Shown: positions 34,553-43,993, numbered from the stretch's first letter. The stretch is 64,000 bases of DNA from RHLJ01 sp965247355 (GCA_965247355.1 OZ252011.1:682001-746000), one strand, 5' to 3'. Numbers and translations: made by a program. The notes: generated from the sequence alone by a model not told the origin.

Positions 34553-37216
34553 ATGGCTAATTCAAAATTTGTATATCGTTTTGGATCAATCACAGATGGA
34601 AATCGCAATATGCGGGAATTAATTGGAGGAAAAGGTGCTAACCTGGCCGAAATGTGTAACATTGGAATCCCGGTTCCTCCCGGTTTCACCATATCCACAG
34701 AAGCTTGTAAACATACCATTGATCATGGACTGGAATGGCCCGAAGGACTTGGAGATCAAATAAAAGAAGGGGTATTTCATATTGAAAATGAAATGGGCGC
34801 AAGATTCGGAGATCAGGAAAATCCTTTGCTTGTTTCTGTACGTTCCGGCGCAGCGGTTTCTATGCCCGGCATGATGGATACTATTCTAAACCTTGGGATC
34901 AATGATCATGTTGTTGATGCACTCATCAAAAAAACAGGAAATGAGCGCTTTGTATACGACAGCTATCGTCGTTTCATAGATATGTTTGGAGATGTGGTTA
35001 TGGGGGTTAGCCACGAATATTTTGAGGATGCCATCGAGCATCTGAAAGAAGAAGCTGGTGTTAAAAATGACATCAACCTAAATACAGAGCATCTTAAAGA
35101 TCTGGTAGATCGCTACAAAGCCATTTACCGCAAGCATACCGGACACATGTTTCCTGAAGATCCAATGGAACAACTTAAGTTTGCTATAAATGCTGTATTC
35201 GAATCCTGGAACAGTAGTCGCGCAATTAAATATCGGGAAGTAAGTCATATCTCAGGATTAATTGGAACCGGAGTAAATGTTCAGGCTATGGTATTCGGTA
35301 ATATGAGCGATAAAAGTGCAACCGGTGTATGCTTTACCAGAAACCCATCCAGCGGACAAAATGAATTGTATGGCGAGTACTTGGTAAATGCACAAGGCGA
35401 AGATGTTGTAGCTGGAATCCGAACTCCTAAGCCAATACGCCTGATGAAAAAGAATATGCCTGATGTGTATGAAGAGTTACTGGGTTACACCAATAAACTG
35501 GAAGCTCATTACAAAAACATGCAGGATATCGAGTTTACCGTTCAGGAAGGAAAACTTTTTATTCTACAAACCAGAAATGGCAAACGTACCGGTGCGGCTG
35601 CTGTAAAGATCGCCGTAGACTTGGTTAACCAGGGCGTAATTTCTAAAGAGGAAGCCATTAATAGCCTTGTGGATCCTGAACATATCGAACAGTTATTACA
35701 CCCACAGTTTTCAACCGTAGATGTATTAGAAAAAGAAGTGATTGGTAAAGGATTGCCTGCTTCACCTGGTGCAGCCGTTGGTAAAGTAGTGTTTAGTTCC
35801 AAAGAAGCTGAAAAAGCTGCAGATAATGGTGAAATGGTGATTCTGGTTCGTATTGAAACCAGTCCTGAAGATGTTGGGGGAATGTCTTCTGCGGAAGGTA
35901 TTCTAACATCACGAGGAGGCATGACCAGTCATGCAGCCGTAGTTGCAAGAGGATGGGGAAAACCATGCGTGGCAGGATGTAGTGATATCGTAATCAATTA
36001 CAAAGCCAAAACTTTTACCAATGGAGAGACAACTGTTCACGAAGGAGACTGGATTTCTATTGATGGTACCAGAGGTCTTGTTATAGAAGGTCAACGTGAG
36101 ATGTTTCCTCCGGTACTTAGTGAGGAATATGAAACCTTCATGAGATGGGTTTCAGCTTTTGAAAGTATGGAAGTGCGAGCCAATGCAGAAACACCTGAGG
36201 ATGCTGAACTTGCACTTACTCTGGGTGCAAAGGGAATTGGATTAGCACGGACAGAACACATGTTTTTCAAAGACGATCGTGTAACAGCTGTAAGAAGAAT
36301 GATTGTAGCTGAAACCGAAGCCGAAAGAAGAAAAGCTATTAATCAGCTTCTTCCTTATCAAAAAGAAGACTTCAAAGGTATTTTTAAGGCTATGAATGGA
36401 CTTCCTGTTACGGTGAGATTACTTGATCCTCCACTTCACGAATTCCTTCCTCATTCAAAGGAAGAAATCAAAACAGTTGCAGCTCAGCTTGGAATCAGTA
36501 AAGAGCAATTAAAACGCAAAGTAAACGCTCTTAATGAGTTCAACCCAATGTTAGGTCACCGTGGTTGTCGCTTGGGGATCACTCATCCTGAAATCACCGA
36601 AATGCAAACCCGTGCGATAATGGAAGCAGCATTAGAATTGAAATTGGATGGAATCGAAGCTGTTCCTGAAATAATGGTTCCATTGGTGGGCTCGGTTCGG
36701 GAGTTCATCAATCAGCGAAGAATTATTGAACAAACCGCTGAAGATGTATTTGACGAATTCGAAGATCGAATTACGTTCAAAATCGGAACTATGATTGAAG
36801 TGCCAAGAGCGGCTTTGGTTGCAAATGAAATTGCTGCCGAAGCAGAATTCTTTTCATTTGGTACCAATGACTTAACCCAAATGACGCTTGGTTATAGCCG
36901 TGATGATGCCGCTAAGTTCATTCCTTATTATCTGGAAGAAGGTATTCTTAAAGAAGATCCTTTCCAGACCCTGGATACAAAAGGAGTTGGACAACTGGTT
37001 CATATGGGTACTGAACTTGGACGAGCCGGTAATCCTGAGCTTAAAATTGGAATCTGCGGAGAACATGGCGGTGATCCAGCCAGTATTGAATTCTGTTATT
37101 CACTCGGAATGAATTATGTGTCTTGTTCACCATACAGAGTGCCTATCGCACATTTAGCAATTGCACAAGCTGCAATAAAATCGGGAAAGTCGGCTAGACA
37201 GTCAGAGTTAGTCTGA
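34553..37216 (+). CDS. ppdK: Pyruvate, phosphate dikinase
   Basis: 887 residues, the normal length. The N-terminal ATP-grasp domain starts with GGKGANLAEM. The central swivelling domain carries the phosphorylatable His460 in GGMTSHAAVVARGWGKP. The C-terminal PEP/pyruvate barrel includes GLARTEHMFF, SFGTNDLTQM and the catalytic Cys in GICGEHGGDP. It interconverts pyruvate, ATP and phosphate with PEP, AMP and pyrophosphate, serving gluconeogenesis or PPi-linked glycolysis. It has its own promoter region. A hairpin at 37241-37307 lies between it and the next gene. Confidence 0.96.
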   Translation: MANSKFVYRFGSITDGNRNMRELIGGKGANLAEMCNIGIPVPPGFTISTEACKHTIDHGLEWPEGLGDQIKEGVFHIENEMGARFGDQENPLLVSVRSGAAVSMPGMMDTILNLGINDHVVDALIKKTGNERFVYDSYRRFIDMFGDVVMGVSHEYFEDAIEHLKEEAGVKNDINLNTEHLKDLVDRYKAIYRKHTGHMFPEDPMEQLKFAINAVFESWNSSRAIKYREVSHISGLIGTGVNVQAMVFGNMSDKSATGVCFTRNPSSGQNELYGEYLVNAQGEDVVAGIRTPKPIRLMKKNMPDVYEELLGYTNKLEAHYKNMQDIEFTVQEGKLFILQTRNGKRTGAAAVKIAVDLVNQGVISKEEAINSLVDPEHIEQLLHPQFSTVDVLEKEVIGKGLPASPGAAVGKVVFSSKEAEKAADNGEMVILVRIETSPEDVGGMSSAEGILTSRGGMTSHAAVVARGWGKPCVAGCSDIVINYKAKTFTNGETTVHEGDWISIDGTRGLVIEGQREMFPPVLSEEYETFMRWVSAFESMEVRANAETPEDAELALTLGAKGIGLARTEHMFFKDDRVTAVRRMIVAETEAERRKAINQLLPYQKEDFKGIFKAMNGLPVTVRLLDPPLHEFLPHSKEEIKTVAAQLGISKEQLKRKVNALNEFNPMLGHRGCRLGITHPEITEMQTRAIMEAALELKLDGIEAVPEIMVPLVGSVREFINQRRIIEQTAEDVFDEFEDRITFKIGTMIEVPRAALVANEIAAEAEFFSFGTNDLTQMTLGYSRDDAAKFIPYYLEEGILKEDPFQTLDTKGVGQLVHMGTELGRAGNPELKIGICGEHGGDPASIEFCYSLGMNYVSCSPYRVPIAHLAIAQAAIKSGKSARQSELV

Positions 37217-37240
37217 TTGTGATTTTATAGAAACGTTAAG

Positions 37241-37307
37241 CTTCGGGATTTGGTAGTAAGATTCATCAGGTTATCTTTTGAATCAATTATCAACCCGAAG
37301 TTTTTTT
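37241..37307 (+). promoter_or_regulatory. Nested hairpin plus T tract touching the next start codon
   Basis: The outer stem CTTCGGG (37241-37247) / CCCGAAG (37294-37300) encloses an inner stem GATTCA (37260-37265) / TGAATC (37279-37284). Seven T follow immediately, and then the ATG at 37308. It looks like the terminator of ppdK, but its position directly against the start codon would also make it an attenuator or translation block for the flavoprotein gene. Confidence 0.55.
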
Positions 37308-38789
37308 ATGTCCAAATTTGAATTTGATAGTATTGTAATTGGTGGGGGGGCTGCAGGATTAACAGCCTCAGGTATTTCTTCAAATGTAGGTGCCAAGACG
37401 ATGATGATTGAACGTCACCGACTTGGTGGTGATTGCACCTGGACCGGATGCGTGCCAAGCAAAGTGTTACTTAAGGCTGGTAAAGTAGCCCGGAATATAC
37501 GTGAAGCTGGTAAATTCGGGTTGATTGATGAAGAGCCTAACATCAACTTCAGTAAAGTGATTGAGCATGTCCACAAGATTCGCCAGGAAGTATATGAAGA
37601 AGCGGACGATCCAAAGATTTACGAAGATCAGCATATAGAAGTAGTTTTTGGGGAAGCCAGGTTTAAAGATGCTCATACATTAGAGATTGATCTGGAAGAT
37701 GGAGGGAAACGAACCGTTAGCTCGAAATATATTTTTATAGCCAGTGGGGCCAGAGCTTCTGTACCGCCAATTAAAGGGCTCGATAGTGTCGATTACCTAA
37801 CTAATGAATCGCTTTTTGAAATCAGTGATCTTCCGGAAGAATTGATAATTATTGGTGGTGGACCAATCGGCATTGAAATGAGTCAGGCTTTTAATAATCT
37901 GGGTTCTAAGGTTACTGTTATTGACATGGCTGACCGTATTATGCAAAATGATGATGAAGAACTGGTAGAAATCCTGATGGCAGAATTAATAGGACAGGGA
38001 GTGAATTTTGAGCTTAATTCCTCTATCAAAGAAGTAAATAAGAGAGAGAATAAGATCATTGTTGAAGTGGAACAGGAGGGAGTTAGCAAAAATATCGAAG
38101 GAACACATCTTTTAATTGCTACCGGGAGAATCCCAAATACAGAACAACTTGATTTGGATAAAGCCGGAGTTCAATCAGGGAAAAAGGGAATAAGAGTAAA
38201 TGACTCCTGTCAGACGAACGTAAGTCATATCTATGCAATAGGAGATGTAAATGGCAGGTATCAATTCACCCACATGAGCGAGCATACTGCTAAAGTGGCC
38301 GCCACAAGTGCTTTGCTCAAAATCCCTATGAAAATTGACAAGAAACATGTTCCATGGGCAACTTTTACAGATCCCGAATTAGCTCATGTCGGACAAACTG
38401 AAGAGCAACTAAAAAAGAACGGGACGAGTTTTGAAGTCTACCGATTTCCATACTCTAAAATTGATCGGGCTCTTACCGACAATGAGTCTGCAGGATTAAT
38501 TAAACTATTTGCTAACAAGCTAACCGGGAAATTATACGGAGCAACGGTAGTGGGAGCCCATGCCGGTGAGTTAATATCTGAATATGCCGTAGCTATAAAA
38601 AACGGAGTTAGTTTACGAAACCTTGCCGATACCATTCATCCCTATCCAAGTTGGGGATTGGGAGCCAGACGAGCAGCTGATCAATGGTACATCAAAAACC
38701 AAAGTGAATGGTCAGTGAAGTTGATTAAAAAGGTTTTTGGCTATAAAGGCGAGATTCCTGATTTCAGTGATCCGGACAGGGTTGTTTAA
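37308..38789 (+). CDS. FAD-dependent disulfide oxidoreductase, mercuric-reductase-like
   Basis: 493 residues from the ATG at 37308; a TTG at 37278 in the same frame lies inside the upstream hairpin. The FAD-binding IVIGGGAAGLTAS and the redox-active disulfide GGDCTWTGCVPSKVLLKAG (CxxxxC) are followed by an NAD(P)-binding IIGGGPIGIEM and the FAD site IYAIGDVNG. The C-terminal dimer domain has HPYPSWGLGARRAAD rather than the HAHPTLSE of lipoamide dehydrogenase, and lacks the mercuric reductase C-terminal Cys pair. It is therefore the uncharacterised MerA-like clade, substrate unknown. Confidence 0.87.
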   Translation: MSKFEFDSIVIGGGAAGLTASGISSNVGAKTMMIERHRLGGDCTWTGCVPSKVLLKAGKVARNIREAGKFGLIDEEPNINFSKVIEHVHKIRQEVYEEADDPKIYEDQHIEVVFGEARFKDAHTLEIDLEDGGKRTVSSKYIFIASGARASVPPIKGLDSVDYLTNESLFEISDLPEELIIIGGGPIGIEMSQAFNNLGSKVTVIDMADRIMQNDDEELVEILMAELIGQGVNFELNSSIKEVNKRENKIIVEVEQEGVSKNIEGTHLLIATGRIPNTEQLDLDKAGVQSGKKGIRVNDSCQTNVSHIYAIGDVNGRYQFTHMSEHTAKVAATSALLKIPMKIDKKHVPWATFTDPELAHVGQTEEQLKKNGTSFEVYRFPYSKIDRALTDNESAGLIKLFANKLTGKLYGATVVGAHAGELISEYAVAIKNGVSLRNLADTIHPYPSWGLGARRAADQWYIKNQSEWSVKLIKKVFGYKGEIPDFSDPDRVV

Positions 38790-38876
38790 TTTTGTTTTTA
38801 AGATGATTTATAAACTTGAGGTAGCTAAATATTAGCTCTAACTTCTATTTTTCGTAATATAAAACTATTCATTTCT

Positions 38877-39638
38877 GTGATAAAAGAGTCACTCCCCAGT
38901 TTCATTTTTTTAATTCTTTTAACTACTAATTCTCTACCTGGACAAGTTGTAGATATTGAACGACAGCGTATAGATTCTAAGGAAAATGGGTTGTCAGGAG
39001 CCCTAAACCTTTCAGGTACTTATCTTGATAATGACGAGGTTATTTATACATATACTTTGTTAACAAATCTTCAGTTCAGAAGAGGGAAAAACTTGTTCTT
39101 TTTGATTGGCGATTACAAAGTATCCCGTTCCTCAAATACAGATTTTCAGGATGCAGCTTTTCTTCATTTTAGATATAACCGGCCTTTGGATGAAGGAGTT
39201 ACTTTAGAAGCTTTTACTCAGATTCAGGATGATAAAATATCGCTCTTAAAATATCGGTTTCTTACCGGGGTTGGGGCAAGATTAAAACTAATAAATGAGC
39301 AATCATTTTCAGCTAATTTTGGGGTTATACCAATGTACGAATTTGAGGAATTGCTGGATGATGCTTCCACTATCCATAAAGATGTAAGAATTAGTCAGTA
39401 TCTGAATATCGTTCTTGATATTTCAGAAGCAGCAGACTTTTATACGACGACCTATTATCAACCTGTTTACAATCTTTGGGAAGATTTTCGATTACATAAT
39501 GAATCCAGGGTTGTAGTTCTTTTATCTGAGAAAATGAATCTGAATATAACGAATACCTATACATGGGATGCAAATCCTCCAATTGGTGCTCCCAAAAAAA
39601 GGATAAGTCTGAAAGTAGGCTTAGGCTTAGATTTTTAG
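38877..39638 (+). CDS. DUF481 outer-membrane protein
   Basis: 253 residues beginning with GTG, as no upstream ATG gives the signal peptide IKESLPSFIFLILLTTNSLPGQ. The rest is an amphipathic beta-strand series (FLIGDYKVSRSS; FLHFRYNRPLDEGVTLEAF; RFLTGVGARLKL; ISLKVGLGLDF) matching the DUF481 salt-induced outer-membrane family, with a terminal Phe. It is probably a 12-16 strand barrel. Role unknown, possibly envelope adaptation. Confidence 0.8.
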   Translation: MIKESLPSFIFLILLTTNSLPGQVVDIERQRIDSKENGLSGALNLSGTYLDNDEVIYTYTLLTNLQFRRGKNLFFLIGDYKVSRSSNTDFQDAAFLHFRYNRPLDEGVTLEAFTQIQDDKISLLKYRFLTGVGARLKLINEQSFSANFGVIPMYEFEELLDDASTIHKDVRISQYLNIVLDISEAADFYTTTYYQPVYNLWEDFRLHNESRVVVLLSEKMNLNITNTYTWDANPPIGAPKKRISLKVGLGLDF

Positions 39639-39669
39639 AAACCTATACAGATCAGAATGTGAGGTTTTC

Positions 39670-40221
39670 TTAAAATAATGTCTGGTATGTCGTCACTTCA
39701 AACCCGGATGGTGCAATATCTTCAATAATTATTTTTTCTTTGGGACGGGGAATATCTATTGAAACAGTATTACTCTCTATACCATTATGATCTTTAATAC
39801 TTCTTTTTATTCTTAGGGTATCTTGTACACCATAAGTGAAGCATCCGTTAACACGTATGGTTCCTTCATTCAACTCGGTATCTTCGATGGGCATTGTCCA
39901 GAACCCACCATTTCCATTCGGTAAGAATTCCCAATCTACACGTGCTATGGAGCCATCTTCTAATCCCGCAGGAGCCTGAAACTTTGTATCAATCTGAATC
40001 AGTTTATCATAAACCTGACATTCCTGATCAGAAAAATCATAATCAATAGAGGAAAGGAGAAGGGCACAATCACCTGAATTAGTGTTTTCTTGACAAGAGG
40101 GGCCGCTTTCTTGGGATTGTTCAAATGAGGGTAATAATTCTTCGCTATCAACTGAAACTGGTGAAACCTGGCATGCTAATAGTATCAGACATGGGAACGA
40201 TATGTAGTAAAACCTTGACAT
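39670..40221 (-). CDS. Uncharacterised lipoprotein
   Basis: 183 residues from the ATG at 40221 (a further ATG in frame at 40242). The signal peptide MSRFYYISFPCLILLAC has a lipobox ending at Cys17. The mature part has Cys pairs (SCQENTNSGDC; DQEC; NGCF) and beta-rich stretches but no domain I recognise. The C-terminal IVIEDIAPSGFEV type segment suggests an Ig-like fold. It is convergent with the DUF481 gene, about 31 nt apart. Confidence 0.65.
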   Translation of the reverse strand: MSRFYYISFPCLILLACQVSPVSVDSEELLPSFEQSQESGPSCQENTNSGDCALLLSSIDYDFSDQECQVYDKLIQIDTKFQAPAGLEDGSIARVDWEFLPNGNGGFWTMPIEDTELNEGTIRVNGCFTYGVQDTLRIKRSIKDHNGIESNTVSIDIPRPKEKIIIEDIAPSGFEVTTYQTLF

Positions 40222-40299
40222 AATGAATTTAAGCCAAGGCAAAAATATAAATTTATTGTAACATTAGAAAATTTTAATGTTTAATAATCTTTAATAAAA

Positions 40300-40328
40300 A
40301 AGCCCGAGCAGTTTTAACTGTCGGGCTT
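40300..40328 (-). terminator. Rho-independent terminator of amt
   Basis: The stem aagcccga / tcgggctt continues inwards through cagtt / aactg. On the minus strand a T-rich run follows. It lies 27 nt after the amt stop codon. Confidence 0.85.
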
Positions 40329-40354
40329 ACAATGAGTTAAGGTTTTATTAAAAT

Positions 40355-41665
40355 TTAAGAAAGGATTTGATTCTCCCTTACAACAGTATGCTGTTCGCCA
40401 TGAAAACCGATATCCATTCCTTCTAATTCAAGTTCTTCCTCAATACGCCCTCCTTGGGTAATTAGTGCAGAGAGTTTCCATACAATGAAGGTGCCAACTG
40501 CTGAATAAGCAATCGTTATTAGTACGGCCTTAGTCTGAACCCAAACCTGGGCAGCATTTCCATAAAGAAGTCCGGCGCCACCATTAATTTCAGGATTTGC
40601 AAAAACTCCTGTAAGTATAGCACCTGCAATACCAACAAGGCCGTGAATTCCAAAAGCATCCAGTGTGTCATCATGTTTAATCATTGATTTTAGATGAACG
40701 ACTCCCCAGTATCCAACCAATCCGGAAATAATACCGATAGCAAGAGCACCGCTTACATCTACAAATCCGGATGCAGGAGTGATACCTACTAGTCCTGAAA
40801 CCGCTCCGGATGCCATGCCTATCAATGTTGGTTTCTTTACAATGAACCATTCGATAGTCAGCCAGATTAACGCTCCTGCACAAGCTGCAACATTGGTTAC
40901 TAATAATGCATTTGCTGCAATTCCATCAGCAGCGAGTTGACTTCCACCGTTGAATCCGAACCAGCCGAACCAGAGTAGGGCAGAACCAAGGATCATAAAT
41001 TTAATGGATGAAGGTTTTCTGACTTCTTCCAGGCTGTGCTCCATACGTTTCCCAACTAAGTAGGATAGAACAAGTCCGGCTACACCGGCATTGATATGAA
41101 TTACCGTTCCTCCTGCAAAATCCATTTCTCCGGATTCGCTTAGGAAACCACCACCCCATACCCAGTGAGCAATAGGAGCATATACAGCAATTACCCAAAG
41201 AACACTAAAAATTCCCCAGGTTGAAAACCGAACTCGTTCGATTATAGATCCACTTACAATAGCTACTGCAATGGCGGCAAATGTTCCCTGAAATACTACG
41301 AAAAGTAATGTAGGGATGGAGCCGCTTACATCATTTACTCCGATGCCGCTGAGTAAAACATTACTGAAATCTCCAATGAATGCGTTACCTTCTCCAAATG
41401 CTAAAGAGTAGCCGACTATGATCCATACGATTGTTCCGGTACAAAAAGCCATATAGCTCATGCCAATGGTATTAAGCACGTGCTTGTTTTGGGTAAGTCC
41501 GCCATAAAAGAGTGCTAGTCCGGCGGGTGTCATAAGCATGACGAGTGCTGTTGCGATTAAGAGCCAGGCAGTATCACCTGAATTTATAGTTGCTTCCGCT
41601 TCCTGAGCATAGAGTGAGATTGCCCCGAATACGGACAGCATTAAAGTTGCTGCGATTCGTTTCAT
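40355..41665 (-). CDS. amt: Ammonium transporter, Amt family
   Basis: 436 residues: a cleavable signal (MKRIAATLMLSVFGAISLYA) followed by 11 membrane helices. Family motifs include the AGLALFYGGLTQNKHVLNTIG start, DFAGGTVIHINAGVAGLVLSY with the first pore His, and the second pore His in DAFGIHGLVGIAGAILTGVFA. It imports NH4+/NH3 when nitrogen is limiting. No PII (glnK) gene is adjacent, unlike many amt loci. An inverted repeat at 41689-41727 lies just upstream. Confidence 0.95.
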   Translation of the reverse strand: MKRIAATLMLSVFGAISLYAQEAEATINSGDTAWLLIATALVMLMTPAGLALFYGGLTQNKHVLNTIGMSYMAFCTGTIVWIIVGYSLAFGEGNAFIGDFSNVLLSGIGVNDVSGSIPTLLFVVFQGTFAAIAVAIVSGSIIERVRFSTWGIFSVLWVIAVYAPIAHWVWGGGFLSESGEMDFAGGTVIHINAGVAGLVLSYLVGKRMEHSLEEVRKPSSIKFMILGSALLWFGWFGFNGGSQLAADGIAANALLVTNVAACAGALIWLTIEWFIVKKPTLIGMASGAVSGLVGITPASGFVDVSGALAIGIISGLVGYWGVVHLKSMIKHDDTLDAFGIHGLVGIAGAILTGVFANPEINGGAGLLYGNAAQVWVQTKAVLITIAYSAVGTFIVWKLSALITQGGRIEEELELEGMDIGFHGEQHTVVRENQILS

Positions 41666-41688
41666 TATTATTTGTACTCCAATGATTT

Positions 41689-41727
41689 ATTCCGATTAGA
41701 AGATGGAAGAGTATAATTAATCGGAAT
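41689..41727. promoter_or_regulatory. Perfect 10-bp inverted repeat in the amt leader
   Basis: ATTCCGATTA (41689-41698) and TAATCGGAAT (41718-41727) are exact inverted copies 19 nt apart, starting 24 nt upstream of the amt ATG. Lacking a T tract, it is more like an operator or leader hairpin than a terminator. A nitrogen-responsive role is only inferred from position. Confidence 0.5.
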
Positions 41728-41834
41728 CAAAAATTCTTTAGGTAAAACCTGATAAAACCTAAATTAATTAGTTATAATTACTATGGAAGGGCTTTTCTGA
41801 GTCATGTAATCAGAATTTAATTAATAAAATTAAT

Positions 41835-42542
41835 TTAAAGTTTTTGAATTTCTTCGAGCTTAGAAAGTGCTCTTTCTTTTAAATTATTAAACTGATCTTC
41901 CGGAATATGTCCGGTTGTGAATTGCATGTACAGCCAGACGATATAGGTGGCCATTACATCTTCGTAGCAATAGTGTTCAATTAGATCCAGTTCATCCCGT
42001 TTGAACATTTCATAAACCTGATTGCCTTCTCCGGTTTGTTTGAAGGGGATTCCAATCAATTGCCCGAGGTGTTTAAGTTTTGGCCAGGAGCTGGCTCCAT
42101 AATTACTGAATTCATCTACCAGATCTACATTGTGGCGGCTGTAGCGATATCGGATATCATAATCACTCATTCGAACCGGCATCTGTAAACCGTGCTTCAT
42201 TGCACGATAAGTGAGTACCGGAATATCAAATCCTTTACCGTTGTGATGAATCAGTCCGAAGTCTTTATAGGTGCCAATGGCTTCGAAGATTTTTTCCAAC
42301 CCTGCTTTTTCATCCGTTCCATTCCAGGCCACTTTTTGTCTTGGCTGACCGGTATTCTCAATCCAAAGTCCTACCCATGAAACCATTCGATGATACATAG
42401 GAGGGAGGAATCCGGATTTGTTTCGAGCTAACTCTTCACTGGCCTTTTCCAATAATACTTCTTCATCAGATTCCTGATCATTCAGTACCGTTCGTACAAA
42501 GTCGATATCGGGGATGGTTTCTAAATCGAATATAAAATACAT
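41835..42542 (-). CDS. Predicted 3'-5' exonuclease, PolB-exonuclease-like
   Basis: 235 residues of DnaQ-like exonuclease fold. Exo I is FDLETIPD near residue 5. Exo II is in HHNGKGFDIPVLTYRAMKHG. Exo III-type acidic residues are around YCYEDVMATYIVWLY. This is the stand-alone family described as predicted exonucleases related to the PolB proofreading domain, found widely in bacteria with unknown physiological role. Metal ligands appear intact, so nuclease activity is likely. Confidence 0.82.
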   Translation of the reverse strand: MYFIFDLETIPDIDFVRTVLNDQESDEEVLLEKASEELARNKSGFLPPMYHRMVSWVGLWIENTGQPRQKVAWNGTDEKAGLEKIFEAIGTYKDFGLIHHNGKGFDIPVLTYRAMKHGLQMPVRMSDYDIRYRYSRHNVDLVDEFSNYGASSWPKLKHLGQLIGIPFKQTGEGNQVYEMFKRDELDLIEHYCYEDVMATYIVWLYMQFTTGHIPEDQFNNLKERALSKLEEIQKL

Positions 42543-42583
42543 GGAGGGGTTTATTTTTGTTGAGTATAGTGATTGACTGAATA

Positions 42584-42672
42584 ATATGAAATTAGGAATA
42601 TTTGAATTAGGAATAAGGTTGGCAATAACCGAATTTTAATTCCTAATTCTCATATTCAATTATTCCTAATTA
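42584..42672. repeat. Palindromic intergenic repeat
   Basis: A long imperfect inverted repeat lies between two minus-strand genes. The left arm has attaggaatatttgaatta; the right arm is the reverse-complement version ending ttcaattattcctaatt. The same attaggaata.ttgaatta sequence is in the palindrome at 7398-7469. Its end overlaps the last codons of the asparaginase gene, whose stop is TAA at 42666-42668. Confidence 0.65.
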
Positions 42673-43664
42673 ATGCTCAATTCTCCCGCTAAATTTGTTT
42701 GATACAGCTTCCTGATTATTCCTGCATCTTTATAATTTCCGAGGAGCCACATCATTTTGGTAAGAGCTGCCTCAAGTGTCATATCACCTCCGGAAATGGC
42801 ACCAACTTCGATTGCTTTTCTTCCGGCCGGATACTTGGTTAAATTCACAGCGTCATAATCGGCTTGAGAGACAAAGACCACAATCACATCATTTTCACTA
42901 CATTTTTTCAGAAAAGGGAGGAGGCTGAATTCTCCTTTCATTGGGAAATTTCCACTTCCGAAAGATCTGACAATAATGGCCTTTAGTTTAGAAAGATCGA
43001 GCTTCATCAGGAAGTCAGTATTTAAAGATGGAAAGACGGTAAGCACTACTAGCGAGTTATCAAATTTAGGTTGAACATCCAATGGAGCAGAAGGAGTCGG
43101 GAGATTTGAATTCATCTCAATATTCAATCCTATCTCAGCAACTAATGGAAAGTTTGGTGAACCAAATGCATCAAAATCCCCGATACTAAGTTTAGTAGCT
43201 CTGTTACCACGATATACATGATCGTTAAAACAGATAGCAACTTCCTGTAAATCAGTAGTTGCCATTTCCACCGAGTTAATCAGGTTGCGACGGGCGTCGC
43301 TTCGGATACTACTTAGAGGAACCTGACTTCCCGTTAGTATTACTGGCTTTGTAAGATTAATCAACGCAAATGAAAGAGCAGAAGCTGTGTAAGCCATGGT
43401 ATCAGTACCGTGAAGGATTACAAAGCCATCGTATGTATCGTAATGTGTCTTAATACAAATCGCTAGTTCTTCCCAATGACTAGTATTTAAATCTGAGCTA
43501 TCCTCAAAGAAAAGAGGCTGTGTATGAATCTCGGCAAGTTCGCTTAGCTCCGTTATCCGGTCTACCAGTGTTCCTGACCATGCCTCAGGATTAAGTTCAA
43601 CACCTTCGCCTTTTGCACTCATTGCGATGGTTCCACCGGTTTGTATTAAGAGGATTTTTTTCAT
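42666..43664 (-). CDS. ansA: L-asparaginase, type I
   Basis: 332 residues. The N-terminal QTGGTIAMS supplies the first catalytic Thr, and VILHGTDTMAYTASALSF supplies the second Thr with Asp. The region VILTGSQVPLSS is also family-typical. There is no signal peptide, so this is the cytoplasmic AnsA form that hydrolyses asparagine to aspartate and ammonia. The C terminus overlaps a palindromic repeat, so the last few residues may have been supplied by that element. Confidence 0.94.
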   Translation of the reverse strand: MKKILLIQTGGTIAMSAKGEGVELNPEAWSGTLVDRITELSELAEIHTQPLFFEDSSDLNTSHWEELAICIKTHYDTYDGFVILHGTDTMAYTASALSFALINLTKPVILTGSQVPLSSIRSDARRNLINSVEMATTDLQEVAICFNDHVYRGNRATKLSIGDFDAFGSPNFPLVAEIGLNIEMNSNLPTPSAPLDVQPKFDNSLVVLTVFPSLNTDFLMKLDLSKLKAIIVRSFGSGNFPMKGEFSLLPFLKKCSENDVIVVFVSQADYDAVNLTKYPAGRKAIEVGAISGGDMTLEAALTKMMWLLGNYKDAGIIRKLYQTNLAGELSIN

Positions 43665-43993
43665 CTTGATTCTTTCTTCAAGTCGATTAAATTAGTTCTT
43701 CACATTCATTTCATGAATGTTCCGCATGTTCATTGACAAATCAAAGCGTAGATTTTTTGAAGGCGCTTTTTTATTGATGCTTTTGAAAAAAGTTAGTGAT
43801 TCTTTCTTCAATGAAATTGTCACCCTGAACTTGTTTCCGGATCTGTAGTGTGTTGGTTGTGAGCCTTAGTCACAGCTTATTTAAAACTTCACAGATGTTG
43901 AATCAAGTTCAGAATGACAAGTTAGAGGTAAAGTTAGGTCGGATACAAAGATCAAAATCATCTCTGCAAAACAGCAATCAAACGGAGTCCATC
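43665..43993. other. Divergent intergenic region with one palindromic element
   Basis: About 330 nt between ansA and the EF-G-like gene. A 100-bp inverted-repeat element (43819-43918) occupies the middle. The plus frame is open from 43850, but that extension runs through the element and has no protein character, so I take it as noncoding leader. No other feature is seen. Confidence 0.6.
43819..43918. repeat. REP/MITE-like element (GTCACCCTGAAC family)
   Basis: Ends are imperfect inverted copies: gtcaccctgaacttgtttcc at the left and gaatcaagttcagaatgac at the right, with atctgt / acagat nested inside. This belongs to a palindromic repeat type widespread in Bacteroidota genomes. It lies 75 nt upstream of the EF-G-like ATG and would fold in the leader RNA if transcribed. 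Confidence 0.7.

Noticed and set aside
43850..43993. N-terminal extension of the EF-G-like gene
   Set aside because: It runs through a palindromic repeat and has no family similarity; MKVYNPTRVRNVVLLGHSG at 43994 is the natural start.
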